Positions 21,977-30,506 of a stretch of 64,000 nucleotides of DNA are shown piece after piece; position 1 is the first letter of the stretch; each line of letters opens with the position of its first letter. The position numbers and the translations under genes are program-made. The notes under the pieces are model-generated. The model was not told where the DNA came from. It was given only the letters and a program-made list of their open reading frames with translations, and did no database searches. The stretch spans positions 930,001 to 994,000 of the forward strand of contig CAVZBF010000004.1 in NCBI GenBank assembly GCA_963773465.1, in the 5' to 3' direction. Source of the DNA: VBAS01 sp963773465. Lineage in GTDB: Bacteria > Bacteroidota > Bacteroidia > Chitinophagales > Chitinophagaceae.

Positions 21977-22721
21977 ATGAACTGGCACGATGCCATAGGA
22001 ATTTTATCAACCATTGCCCTTTTTGCGCCGGTTTTTATTATTGTAGTTACGGGGCTTATCCGTTACAAACAATATCTCCCTCTTTTCATTTACGTCACAC
22101 TTGCATTTGGCTTCAACCTGATGACTGAGCAATGGGTCCATGTACCGAAAACAATTGAGCGTTATTATGGCATTATCAATAACCTTACCGACATGCCACT
22201 TATTTTATCGTTCCTTGCCTTCCAAATTGCTTCTTCAGTACAGGTAAAAAGAATGATGATAGTACTGGCAGCATTTATAATTTTTGAAATTGTCCTGATC
22301 ATTATGTTTGGCATTACGGTGAAAACAATTACATGGACGATGGGCCCGGGGCTCTTAATTGTATTTGCGTATTCATTGTATTACTTCGTGTATACTGTTA
22401 AGCGAAGTTTCACACATAATAAATTTATCGGTAAAGCGATCGTTGCGTCAGGACTTCACTTTTGCGTACGGTTGTTTTGTTATCCTTTATCTAATGTTTT
22501 ATGTTTTTGCGCTGCCTGATATACAAAATCTTTTCCTTATTTATTATTTCATCACGATAATCTATTGCGGGCTTTTGTCAGTTGGTCTTTACCTGGAAAG
22601 CAGAAGAAAAAAGAAGTTGGAAGAATTATTAATTACCCGAAAAGAACTGATGCGTTTTTTCTCCGACGAAAAAAGACCGGCTGCTCAAAACAGAATAACC
22701 GGTCAGTGGAAATTAAATTAA
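21977..22721 (+). CDS. six- to seven-helix membrane protein of unknown function (one frameshift)
   Basis: The start MNWHDAIGILSTIALF is followed by regularly spaced hydrophobic helices and a charged cytoplasmic tail (ESRRKKKLEELL). The architecture resembles the membrane-sensor half found ahead of histidine kinases in Bacteroidota, but no kinase domain follows. The frame changes near 22455, between KAIVASGL and TFAYGCFVILY. Function unknown. Confidence 0.6.
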
Positions 22722-22725
22722 CGGC

Positions 22726-24518
22726 TTAAAAACAATATCTTCTTTCACTGATCATTTTATCTGCAATTCTTCTTCTTGCATCCTTTGTATTGAAAGGTTC
22801 TGCTTTTGTAAATCGTTTCAATCCCATCAATATCATTCTTTGCTCATCGCCTTCGGCAAAAGCATTGATCGCATCTTTACCTGATTTATTTACTTTATCA
22901 GCTGCATCATACAGATAAGTACGCATAATATCGATATGATTGGCACAAGCTGCTTCTCCTTTTTGATCAACCATTTTCATCACCCGCAACAAAACACTTT
23001 CTGCATTAAATGTTTCAATGGCCATATCAGCAATATTCATCAATATTTCCTGTTCATTTTCGATCTTCATCATCAGTTTTTGAACGGCAGCACCGGCGGT
23101 CATCAGAATAGCTTTCTTCAGATTGGCAATCAAGTTTTCTTTCTTTTACAAAAGTTCCTTCATCTTCTGCTCCAAAATCAGGAATGCTCATCAATTCTTT
23201 TTGAACAGCCATGGCAGGGCCCATCAGGTCAAGTCTTCCCTGCATCGCTCTTTTCAATGTCATATCAAGTGTAAGCAACCGGTTGATCTCATTTGTTCCT
23301 TCATAGATCCTGTTGATCCGGCTGTCGCGATAAGCTCTTGAAATATTATACTCAGCGCTGAATCCATTGCCGCCATGTATCTGCACACCTTCATCCACTA
23401 CAAAATCCAGTACTTCGCTGCCATATACTTTCAGCATGGCACATTCGATCGCATATTCTTCAGCAGCACCCAGCAATGCTTCATTAAATGGTTTGCCTGC
23501 AGCCAGCAATTCATGTTCTTTTTCATCGATCCATTTGCAGTACGGTACAATGCACTTTCGCCAACAAAAATCTTGATGGCCATTTCAGCCAGCTTATGTT
23601 TGATAGCGCCGAAATTTGCAATGGGTTGTTTGAATTGTTCCCTTGTTTTTGCATATTGAACCGAATCAGTCAATGCTCTTCTTGCTCCGCCAAGTGCTGC
23701 AGCACATAATTTCAACCGGCCGATATTTAGAATATTAAAAGCGATCTTATGACCTTTGCCGATTTCACCCAATACATTTTCAACAGGCACTTTACAATCC
23801 TGGAAATATAATTGAACAGTGGAAGAACCTTTAATCCCCATTTTATGTTCTTCGGGTCCTTGCGTAAATCCTTCCGTTCCTCTTTCAACAATAAAGCCAG
23901 TGAATTTATCGCCATCTACTTTTGCAAACACGGTATACACATGTGCAAAGCCGCCATTGGTGATCCAGCATTTTTGTCCATTAATAAATAATGTTTTCCA
24001 TCATCGCTCAGTTTTGCAGATGTTTTTGCACCCAATGCATCACTGCCGCTATTCGGTTCTGTTAATCCATAAGCACCTGCCCATTCACCGGTAATCAGTT
24101 TAGGAATATATTTTTGTTTTTGTTCAGGCGTACCAAAATATAAAATAGGTAATGTGCCAATACCTGTATGCGCAGCAATGGCAACAGAAAAAGAATGCCC
24201 TGCACCGAGGTATTCATTAACAATTGTAGATGTAACAAAATCTTTTCCCAGGCCGCCATATTCTTCAGGAAAAGAAACTGACAACAATCCCTGTTCACCT
24301 GCTTTTGTCAACAAGATTTCATCAATCCCGGTTCCAAGGTTATCAATCCGGTCAAGAATCGGATAAACTTCTGTATCCAGGAACTGGTCACACATATCCC
24401 GGATCATCATTTGTTCTTCTGTAAAATTCTTCGGGAGTAAATGTTTCAAATGGCGAAGATTCTTTTACCAGCCATTCACCACCTTTCAGCGCTGCGCTTG
24501 TTTTACTTCGGTGCTCAT
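22726..24518 (-). CDS. large acyl-CoA dehydrogenase (multiple frameshifts)
   Basis: An FAD-dependent acyl-CoA dehydrogenase that forms the 2,3-enoyl-CoA in fatty-acid beta-oxidation and passes electrons to ETF. The flavin/substrate block is AYGLTEPNSGSDALGAKTSA and the signature region runs QIHGGNGF to YEGTNEINRLL, whose Glu is the likely catalytic base. A C-terminal extension of about 190 residues gives about 597 codons, typical of the ~600-residue Bacteroidota type. The true start is MSTEVKQA at 24518. The frame changes near 24490, 24435 (an extra T in GAATTTT), 23930, 23515 and 23125. It lies just downstream of a same-strand MarR gene that may control it. Confidence 0.92.
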
Positions 24519-24611
24519 AGTATTAAAGTTTAAAAAGTTTTCAATGTTATGTTTCAATGTCAATTGGTGAATGCTTAATTACAAACCTTCTTCATTACCA
24601 TTCATCATTCA

Positions 24612-25052
24612 CTATTTCAAATTATCATACACTATCTGCAACACTTCTTTACACACTTCAATTTTTTCCGCTGGCACAGTCTTCAATGCTTCATTCAATG
24701 TTTCTTCGGCCAGTTCCATTGTTTCTTCCTGTAATTTCTGTGCCTGCTTTGGTAGAAATATCAGGTTGATCCGCCTGTCATTTTCCGAGGCCACTCTTTT
24801 TACCAGGTTTAATTTTTCAAGATTATCAACCAACCTTGTAATACTTGGTTTATCCCGAAATGTGGCATTACATAATTCCTGCTGGCTGCTGCCATCTTGT
24901 TTCCATAAATGATACAACACACTCCATTGTTCAATAGTAATATTCATCCTGCAGTATTGAATTTTTTTTGCAAGCCTCCTGGCAATGGCAGTCGATGCTT
25001 TGCCGGTAATAAAACTGTAAAGTTCGCCTTTTTTAAATTGGTTGTTTGGCAT
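24612..25052 (-). CDS. MarR family transcriptional regulator
   Basis: A 146-residue winged-helix regulator. The HTH and wing region reads SSQQELCNATFRDKPSITRLVDNLEKLNLVKR in consecutive blocks, ending in the wing SENDRRINL. I chose Met at 25052 (MPNNQFKKGE); an upstream in-frame Met would place the promoter and operator inside the gene. A perfect 7-bp inverted repeat (25053-25072) directly abuts the start and a -7 box (25074-25081) lies next to it, which fits autorepression. The acyl-CoA dehydrogenase downstream on the same strand is the likeliest target; the inducing ligand is unknown. Confidence 0.88.
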   Translation of the reverse strand: MPNNQFKKGELYSFITGKASTAIARRLAKKIQYCRMNITIEQWSVLYHLWKQDGSSQQELCNATFRDKPSITRLVDNLEKLNLVKRVASENDRRINLIFLPKQAQKLQEETMELAEETLNEALKTVPAEKIEVCKEVLQIVYDNLK

Positions 25053-25072
25053 ATAGTTGTTTATGCAACTAT
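25053..25072 (-). promoter_or_regulatory. candidate MarR operator (ATAGTTG-N6-CAACTAT)
   Basis: A perfect inverted repeat with 7-bp arms at 25053-25059 and 25066-25072. It abuts the marR start codon and lies 1 bp from the -7 box, so a bound MarR dimer would block transcription. The symmetry and spacing match known MarR-family operators. Confidence 0.65.
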
Positions 25073-25073
25073 T

Positions 25074-25081
25074 CAAAATTA
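25074..25081 (-). promoter_or_regulatory. -7 box TAATTTTG of the marR gene
   Basis: Exact TAnnTTTG match on the minus strand, 21 bp upstream of the marR start and directly next to the inverted repeat. Confidence 0.5.
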
Positions 25082-25175
25082 ATAATATTCCCCGTGTGTT
25101 CAAATAAAAATTCCCATAATTTTTTCAGCCTATTAAAGATAAAAGCCGGCGCCCTTTAGGTTTATCATTGTTTGT

Positions 25176-25183
25176 TAGATTTG
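25176..25183 (+). promoter_or_regulatory. -7 box TAGATTTG of the glycosyltransferase gene
   Basis: Exact TAnnTTTG match 8 bp before the ATG at 25192, giving a nearly leaderless mRNA. Confidence 0.5.
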
Positions 25184-25191
25184 CCCAACTA

Positions 25192-26305
25192 ATGATCCTT
25201 CTTTATATAACTATTGGGTTACTTGCTATTTACAGTATTTTGATATTGTATTATAAAGCCGGCTGGCATGAACTGGAACCGTTTTTACCGAAGTATCACG
25301 AACCCGCTTATAAAGATCTCGGTTATAATTGCAGCAAGAAATGAAGAAGATAACATTGGGAACCTCCTTGCCTCCATTGAAACACAGACTTATCCCAGAC
25401 ACCTCTTTGAAGTAATTGTTGTAGATGATCATTCTGACAGATAACACAACTGACATTGTGAGAAACTTTGAATTCGTTAAACTGATCCAACTTCAATCTG
25501 ATAGCATTAATTCTTATAAAAAGAAAGCAATTGAAACAGGAATAGCCGCAGCTTCAGGGGATCTGATTGTTACTACCGATGCAGATTGTATCGTTCCTGA
25601 AAACTGGTTAAAAACAATTGCCGCGTTCAAAAAAGAAACAGATGCGGTCTTTATCGCAGCGCCTGTCGCAATGGAAAACGAGGCAGGTCTTTGTTGCAGA
25701 TATTTCAATCATTGGATTTTCTTGTGTTGCAGGGGATCACGGCTGCATCAGTAAAAAAAAGAGTTCATAACATGTGCAATGGCGCAAACCTTGCTTATGA
25801 AAGAAAAGTTTTTTACGAAGTAAATGGTTTTACCGGTATTGATCATATTGCTTCTGGCGATGATATGCTGTTGATGCAAAAGATAGCTCAACGTTTTCCT
25901 GGCAAGATTTCTTATTTGCTTTCAAAAGAATCTATCGTTACCACACAGAGCAGCTAAAACATGGAAGGAATTTTTTAGCCAGCGAATACGCTGGGCCAGT
26001 AAGGCAACAAATTATAATGATTGGAAAATTTTCAGTGCTTTGTTTCTGGTATATTTTTTTAATTGTTCATTGCTGGCTTTATTTATTGCCGGGTTTTGGA
26101 ATCATGATTTGTGGTGGGGATTTATCGCCATCCTGTTTGTAAAAACATTATTGAATTTATTTTCCTTAATCCTGTGGCCAGGTTCTATAACAAACAACAT
26201 TTATTAAAACTGTTTCCCTTTTTCCAGCCACTGCATATAGTTTATACAATTATTGCCGGTTGGTTTGGAGTATTTGGCAGTTTTGAATGGAAAGGAGGCA
26301 GGTAA
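25192..26305 (+). CDS. membrane glycosyltransferase family 2 (multiple frameshifts)
   Basis: A GT-A-fold transferase with an N-terminal helix (MILLYITIGLLAIYSILILY), the family motifs VIIAARNEE, VIVVDDHS, TTDADC (DxD, metal and nucleotide-sugar binding), GDDMLLM and QRIRWASK (the QxxRW-type motif of processive enzymes), then two or three C-terminal helices. It probably builds a cell-surface glycan or glycolipid; the sugar is unknown. The frame changes near 25335, 25440, 25710, 25945 and 26170, yet all motifs are present in order over about 371 codons, so errors are likelier than decay. Confidence 0.85.
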
Positions 26306-26315
26306 AATAGTTTTG
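26283..26315 (+). promoter_or_regulatory. promoter of the ABC permease gene
   Basis: TTG (26283-26285), 22 bp, then exact TAGTTTTG (26308-26315). The -33 part lies in the last codons of the glycosyltransferase gene. The ATG at 26331 is 15 bp further on. Confidence 0.55.
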
Positions 26316-26330
26316 TATCTTCCCTTTCAC

Positions 26331-27412
26331 ATGAATATTGCATCAATTTTATTACAGAAGAGCAATATGGAAACGTCTTAAAAAAAACAAAGGCGCTGTA
26401 GCCGGGCTTATCATTATTATTCTTGCAATATTCACGGCTATTTTCTCCTATTTTATTGCCCCCGATTCTTCTCCTTATGCAAACCGGATCATCCTTGAAA
26501 TAAGAAAACAAAAACCAGGATTTACCAAAACGTTTTTAAAAGTTCCGAAAGAAAATGTGATCAAAAGCGGATTTTTTCATCGCCTGCTTTATGGCACAAA
26601 CGATGAATTTGAATTTATTCCGATCAATAGTTACAGGATACATTAGTAAGGATTCTATTGTTGCCTTAAAATTTATTGATGATGGGGTTGAAGAAGAAAA
26701 AATATTTGCAGTTAATAAACTACCTGCATCTTTTACCACAACAAAAAAATTCTGGTTAGGAACCGATAAATTCGGTCGTGATATTCTCAGCCGGATTATT
26801 ATTGGCACAAGAGTAAGTTTAAGTGTGGGACTGATCACTGTGATCATATCCCTTTCCATTGGTGTGTTACTTGGTTCATTGGCTGGTTATTTCCGTGGCA
26901 GAATAGATAATATGATCATGTGGTTTATTAATATTATCTGGAGCATTCCGACTTTGCTTCTTGTATTTGCAATCACATTCGCATTAGGAAAAGGTTTCTG
27001 GCAGGTATTTATAGCAGTGGGTTTAACTATGTGGGTAAACGTGGCCCGCCTGGTCCGTGGCCAGGTATTATCAGTAAGAGAATTGGAATATATTGAAGCC
27101 ACAAGAGCTTTGGGCTTTTCTCATTTCAGAACGATCTTCCGTCATATACTTCCCAATATAATGGGACCGGTTTTGGTTATAGCAGCTTCCAATTTTGCAT
27201 CCGCAATTGTTATTGAAGCGGGCTTAAGTTTTTTGGGAGTGGGCGTACAACCTCCGCAACCAAGCTGGGGATTGATGATAAAAGAAAATTACAATTTTAT
27301 AATAACACAAAACCCGGTGCTTGCATTGGCGCCGGGTTTTGCAATTATGTTGCTTGTTCTTGCTTTTAATTTATTGGGTAATGGACTTCGTGATGCGTTG
27401 GATGTTCGATAG
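26331..27412 (+). CDS. ABC transporter permease, DppC/OppC type (frame broken)
   Basis: An inner-membrane permease of a peptide/nickel-type ABC importer. The N-terminal helix (GLIIIILAIFTAIFSYFIA) is followed by an extracytoplasmic stretch of about 110 residues, then the conserved FWLGTDKFGRDILSRI block and the EAA coupling loop ATRALGFSHFRTIFRHILPN. The C-terminus GNGLRDALDVR is typical. The extracytoplasmic insert is longer than in E. coli DppC. The frame changes near 26632; the ATG at 26331 also falls out of frame within 20 codons, so a second change or a TTG start at 26338 is needed. No DppB, ATPase or binding-protein gene is next to it. Confidence 0.82.
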
Positions 27413-27415
27413 TAA

Positions 27416-27841
27416 CTATGGTTTTCTTGTATACCGGTAAGAAAGCGTTACCGTATTAGTTGCTTTTGTTTTAGAAGTAACCGTAACCGTTACTACGCAA
27501 ACTACCCCAGTTGGTGTACCTGTAATTGTAAAATTATTGTTTGCTGCGGTCGAAGATCTTGATTCAGTAAAAAAATTTGTACTCGATCCATCAGGTGCCG
27601 CTTTTACATCAATAGTGACGCCTTGCGGAGGCATAGTAGATGTAATAGAAACTGTAAGTGGAAAATCGGTTTGCGGTGCTGCTGGTTGAGTAGAGCCTGC
27701 AGGCGGGTTCAGGGTAACAACAAGATTAGCTTCCGTGCCGCCACCTCCACCTCCGCCGCCGCCGCCACCCTTGTCTGAGCAACTCCAGATACCAAATATG
27801 ATTGCCGGCACTATAAATACTTGTAACAAACTTTTCCTCAT
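27416..27841 (-). CDS. lipoprotein with a polyglycine spacer and Ig-like body
   Basis: A signal peptide ends in the lipobox IWSC, followed by SDK and a run of eleven glycines, then a Thr/Val-rich beta-sandwich-like domain (about 95 residues) without a recognised family. The glycine run acts as a flexible linker behind the lipid anchor, common in Bacteroidota surface lipoproteins. The start could be Met at 27841, 27850 or 27859; the first gives the best signal peptide. Function unknown. Confidence 0.65.
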   Translation of the reverse strand: MRKSLLQVFIVPAIIFGIWSCSDKGGGGGGGGGGGTEANLVVTLNPPAGSTQPAAPQTDFPLTVSITSTMPPQGVTIDVKAAPDGSSTNFFTESRSSTAANNNFTITGTPTGVVCVVTVTVTSKTKATNTVTLSYRYTRKP

Positions 27842-27901
27842 AAAATCCATTTTAAACAAAAAACTAAGGTAAGATTATTTCGTGTACTGTTGAAACTTAG
27901 G

Positions 27902-28373
27902 TTAGCTGACTTTAATCGTACGGTTAAAGCTTTCTTCAAGTGAAATAAAAGTTTCCGTACGTTCGATCCCTTTTATTTTTTGAAGCTGATCATGCAATAC
28001 CATTCTCAATTCGTCAATATCCTTGCACACAACTTCGGCAAACATGCTATAGTTACCTGTTGTATAGTTTAACCGTACGATTTCGGGCATTTTCTGCAGT
28101 TCTTTTGCCACGGCATCATACATTGAACTTTCTTTCAGATAAATACCAATAAACGCGATAACATCATACCCGAGTTGTTTAAGATCAACATTGAATTTCG
28201 TACCTTTTACAACACCGGCTTCCTGCAATTTTTTAATACGTACATGAATGGTACCTGCCGGAAACAAAGAATTTTTTCCCGAGTTCAGCATACGATATGT
28301 TCGCATCATTCATCATGTGATGAATGATCTGGAGGTCCAGTTTGTCAAGATTTAATTTAGAGCCCGTTTCCAT
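27902..28373 (-). CDS. Lrp/AsnC family transcriptional regulator (one frameshift)
   Basis: The N-terminal HTH begins METGSKLNLDKLDLQII and continues with NISYAELGKK; the C-terminal RAM ligand domain contains VIAFIGIYLK and the block GNYSMFAEVVCKDIDEL. Such proteins sense amino acids and control metabolic genes. The frame changes near 28265, between KKFFVSG and AGTIHVRIKKLQEAG. Total length is about 157 codons, the normal size. A 15-bp palindrome (28390-28404) lies 16 bp upstream of the start and may be an autoregulatory site. Confidence 0.87.
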
Positions 28374-28389
28374 ATATGATTTTTAAATA

Positions 28390-28404
28390 ATATTCAGTGA
28401 ATAT
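28390..28404. promoter_or_regulatory. candidate Lrp/AsnC operator (ATATTCA-G-TGAATAT)
   Basis: A perfect 15-bp palindrome just upstream of the Lrp/AsnC start codon. Related TTGAATA half-sites follow at about 28415 and 28445, in line with the multi-site binding of Lrp octamers. It could control both this gene and the divergent RNA gene. Confidence 0.5.
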
Positions 28405-28453
28405 GCAATTTAATTGAATAATATCTATATTTTTAAAATAATTATTGAATATT

Positions 28454-28486
28454 TTGGAATGAAACGGCTGATCCGCCTTATTTTTG
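28454..28486 (+). promoter_or_regulatory. promoter of the tRNA-like RNA
   Basis: TTG at 28454-28456, 22 bp, then an exact TATTTTTG -7 box at 28479-28486. Transcription would begin near 28492, about 28 nt before the structured RNA. Confidence 0.55.
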
Positions 28487-28519
28487 TTCTATCAAGCTCT
28501 TTAATATAGCTGATTATAC

Positions 28520-28693
28520 TGTGGGGTGATGAAATCTACTGGCAGACATGCCCTCTCGTCTCGGGGGTGGGGATAACAGGATAAACGAAAAGTAGAGCCG
28601 ACGTTACCGATGGTAAGGCCGACCAGGGTTGACCACTAGATACTTTGCTTTTTAGCTAACTGCCCCGTGGAGGTTCGAACCCTCCCCCTACAG
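28520..28693 (+). ncRNA. tRNA-like structured RNA with a 101-nt variable region
   Basis: The ends pair as a tRNA acceptor stem: TGTGGGG (28520-28526) with CCCTACA (28686-28692), one G-U pair. A D-arm-like element (ATG 28529-28531 with CAT 28547-28549, loop containing GG) is followed by a 5-bp arm (28551-28555 with 28563-28567) around TCGTCTC. The T-arm is perfect: GGAGG-TTCGAAC-CCTCC (28669-28685). The variable region (28568-28668) is about 100 nt and has its own stems: GGGG/CCCC (28569-28572/28663-28666), AAAGTA/TACTTT (28589-28594/28641-28646) and GCC/GGC over TTACC-GAT-GGTAA. The would-be anticodon loop lacks T33 and no CCA is encoded, so it is not a normal tRNA. It also does not read as tmRNA or RNase P RNA. 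A promoter precedes and a terminator follows. Confidence 0.6.
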
Positions 28694-28718
28694 CTATTAT
28701 TCTCTCATGTGATTGTTT

Positions 28719-28743
28719 GTCCCGCTTACGGCGGGACTTTTTT
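28719..28743 (+). terminator. intrinsic terminator of the tRNA-like RNA
   Basis: Stem GTCCCGC (28719-28725) with GCGGGAC (28731-28737), loop TTACG, followed by six Ts. It lies 26 bp after the tRNA-like domain. Confidence 0.85.
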
Positions 28744-28953
28744 GTTTTTATAAATGTCGCAATCAATAGTAGCGACCCTCTCGTCCCCGTGGTCCGTCCA
28801 CTGATTAAAATCGGAGCCCTTACATTAACTATCCTCTCATGTGATGTTTGCCTTTCTGAATTATACGGAAAAACTTTTTGTATAAGACAACTGACGTTAA
28901 AGCCGGCGGGGTGCTCCAGTCAAATAATGTAACTTGCTAATGAAAATAATTTT

Positions 28954-29376
28954 ATGCGTGTTTTAGTATTTCTTTGTTTATCCTTAGTGGTAATTTTTTC
29001 TTGCTCCAACCTGGTCAAGAAGAAGAAAATATCCGAAAAGAAAATTAACGAGTTAATTCTCTATAATACGATGTCTGAAGAGTTAAACGCAGATTTAAAA
29101 GATTTGTCCGCTTATAAGAATAGATCCTTTAATGACTCCGCAACGGTAGCATTATTACAAAACGTTGTCCCGGTGTCAGGAAATTATGTTTGGAAAGGAG
29201 CGATTACAGGTGTTATTCGATTTGAAAAGGGTGACTCTACAAAAATTAAAGTCAGTCGTTATGGTGGCTTTTTCAAGTCGTTTTCTGATAATAAGTATTA
29301 TTCCTTTTCTGATCAGCATTCCACTGAAAAATGGAAAAATTTAGTTGATACATTTATAGAAAGTACGATCAAATAG
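28954..29376 (+). CDS. small lipoprotein of unknown function
   Basis: A 140-residue protein with a lipobox (VIFSC, Cys17) followed by SNLVKKKK, then a mixed alpha/beta domain with Tyr/Ser-rich strands. No family recognised. The gene stands alone between the RNA gene and trmB. Confidence 0.65.
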   Translation: MRVLVFLCLSLVVIFSCSNLVKKKKISEKKINELILYNTMSEELNADLKDLSAYKNRSFNDSATVALLQNVVPVSGNYVWKGAITGVIRFEKGDSTKIKVSRYGGFFKSFSDNKYYSFSDQHSTEKWKNLVDTFIESTIK

Positions 29377-29484
29377 GGATATGTCTCTTTAGACTTTAGC
29401 CCAGCGTTGCTCTGTCGTATTAAAGTTACTGCGATTTCATCTGGATTTTGTTTGCTTTACATGGAACGCCTTTGGGGTTTCTGC

Positions 29485-29492
29485 TACCTTTG
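29485..29492 (+). promoter_or_regulatory. -7 box TACCTTTG of trmB
   Basis: Exact TAnnTTTG match ending 6 bp before the trmB ATG at 29499, so the transcript should be leaderless or nearly so. This also argues against the longer in-frame extension upstream. Confidence 0.6.
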
Positions 29493-29498
29493 CTGCCC

Positions 29499-30206
29499 AT
29501 GGGCCAAAAAAAACTTATTCGCTTTGCTGATTTAAGAACATTTTCCAATGTGCTTCAATACCCGGAAGACATTAAAGGAAAATGGAATGAGTTTTTTAAT
29601 AATGACCATCCTATTACTCTTGAGTTAGCATGCGGCAAAGGTGAATATGCGGTTGGCCTCGGTCAGTTGTATCCTGAAAAAAATCTTATTGGCATTGATC
29701 AGAAAGGCAACCGGATTTGGGTGGGTGCAAAAAAAGCACTGCAGCTTCATCTCACCAATGTTGCTTTTCTGCGAATACAAATTGATCGCATCAATGAATA
29801 CTTCGGCGCAAATGAAGTAAAGGAGATATGGATCACTTTTCCGGATCCGCAATTACGAACGGGCAAAGCAAAAAAAAGACTAACTCATCCGAAATTTCTC
29901 AGGCGCTATAAAGATTTTCTTGCTCCTGCAGGTTACATCCATGTAAAAACAGACAGCCCGCATTTATATCGCTTTACAAAACTTATTATTGAAAAATATA
30001 GTTGTACCCTGTTTGAAGATATCGATGATCTTTATAGCCACAGTCATATTCACGATGAATTGAGAATTAAAACACATTATGAATCATTAGATATTGCCGG
30101 AAGCAATCGTGTACATTATTTAAGATTTTCTTTGCCGGACATTTTTCCCGGCAAAGAAAAAGATAAAGAACTGCAGGAGTTTTTAAAAGAATATGAAGCC
30201 AAATGA
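29499..30206 (+). CDS. trmB: tRNA (guanine-N7)-methyltransferase
   Basis: TrmB uses SAM to make m7G46 in the tRNA variable loop. The SAM-binding block is LELACGKGEYAVGLGQLYPE and the catalytic/tRNA-binding block is ITFPDPQLRTGKAKKRLTHP, followed by FLRRYKDFL. The family usually reads DPHPKKRH after TFP; the variation here is seen in Bacteroidota members. Length is 235 residues. The start at 29499 (MGQKKLIRF) is supported by the -7 box 6 bp upstream. It overlaps the DUF5522 gene by 14 bp. Confidence 0.92.
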   Translation: MGQKKLIRFADLRTFSNVLQYPEDIKGKWNEFFNNDHPITLELACGKGEYAVGLGQLYPEKNLIGIDQKGNRIWVGAKKALQLHLTNVAFLRIQIDRINEYFGANEVKEIWITFPDPQLRTGKAKKRLTHPKFLRRYKDFLAPAGYIHVKTDSPHLYRFTKLIIEKYSCTLFEDIDDLYSHSHIHDELRIKTHYESLDIAGSNRVHYLRFSLPDIFPGKEKDKELQEFLKEYEAK

Positions 30207-30387
30207 TTTAATAGAGGGGATTCATTTCTACATAAATGAGGATGGATATATCGTGCTTACCGAAAAATACCATCTTGAAAAAGGATCTTGTTGTGGCATG
30301 GGGTGCCTGCATTGCCCTTATAACTATGAAAATGTACCGGAGCCGCGCCGTTCATTATTGCTTTCATCAAAAGAAAAGAAAAGCTGA
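30193..30387 (+). CDS. DUF5522 cysteine-rich small protein
   Basis: A 64-residue protein with the invariant block GSCCGMGCLHCPYNY, four cysteines that could bind zinc or an Fe-S cluster. Family DUF5522 has no assigned function. The start lies inside the end of trmB in another frame, so it is probably co-translated, perhaps hinting at a tRNA-related role. Confidence 0.8.
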   Translation: MKPNDLIEGIHFYINEDGYIVLTEKYHLEKGSCCGMGCLHCPYNYENVPEPRRSLLLSSKEKKS

Positions 30388-30506
30388 TCACTATTTTCCC
30401 GGTTCAAACATCAGCGTAAAAACTGTTTTTATACAACCTGCAATCATTTTGTGCGTTTGGGAATGGCACAAAGTGTGCATTAATACCTGTAATAAAATGT
30501 GGACCT

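Noticed and set aside
27740..27775. GCC-rich tract as a variable repeat locus
   Set aside because: It simply encodes the polyglycine linker of the lipoprotein with mixed Gly codons.
28569..28587. GGGGATAACAGGATAAA resembles a 23S rRNA domain V segment and the I-SceI homing site
   Set aside because: Only about 12-15 bases match and the flanks do not follow 23S rRNA; I take it as chance.
28520..28693. Group I intron in a tRNA gene
   Set aside because: The insert is only about 100 nt, lies in the variable region rather than the anticodon loop, and shows no P3-P7 core.
28520..28743. tmRNA
   Set aside because: No GGGGCTGA-type start, no tag reading frame and too short.
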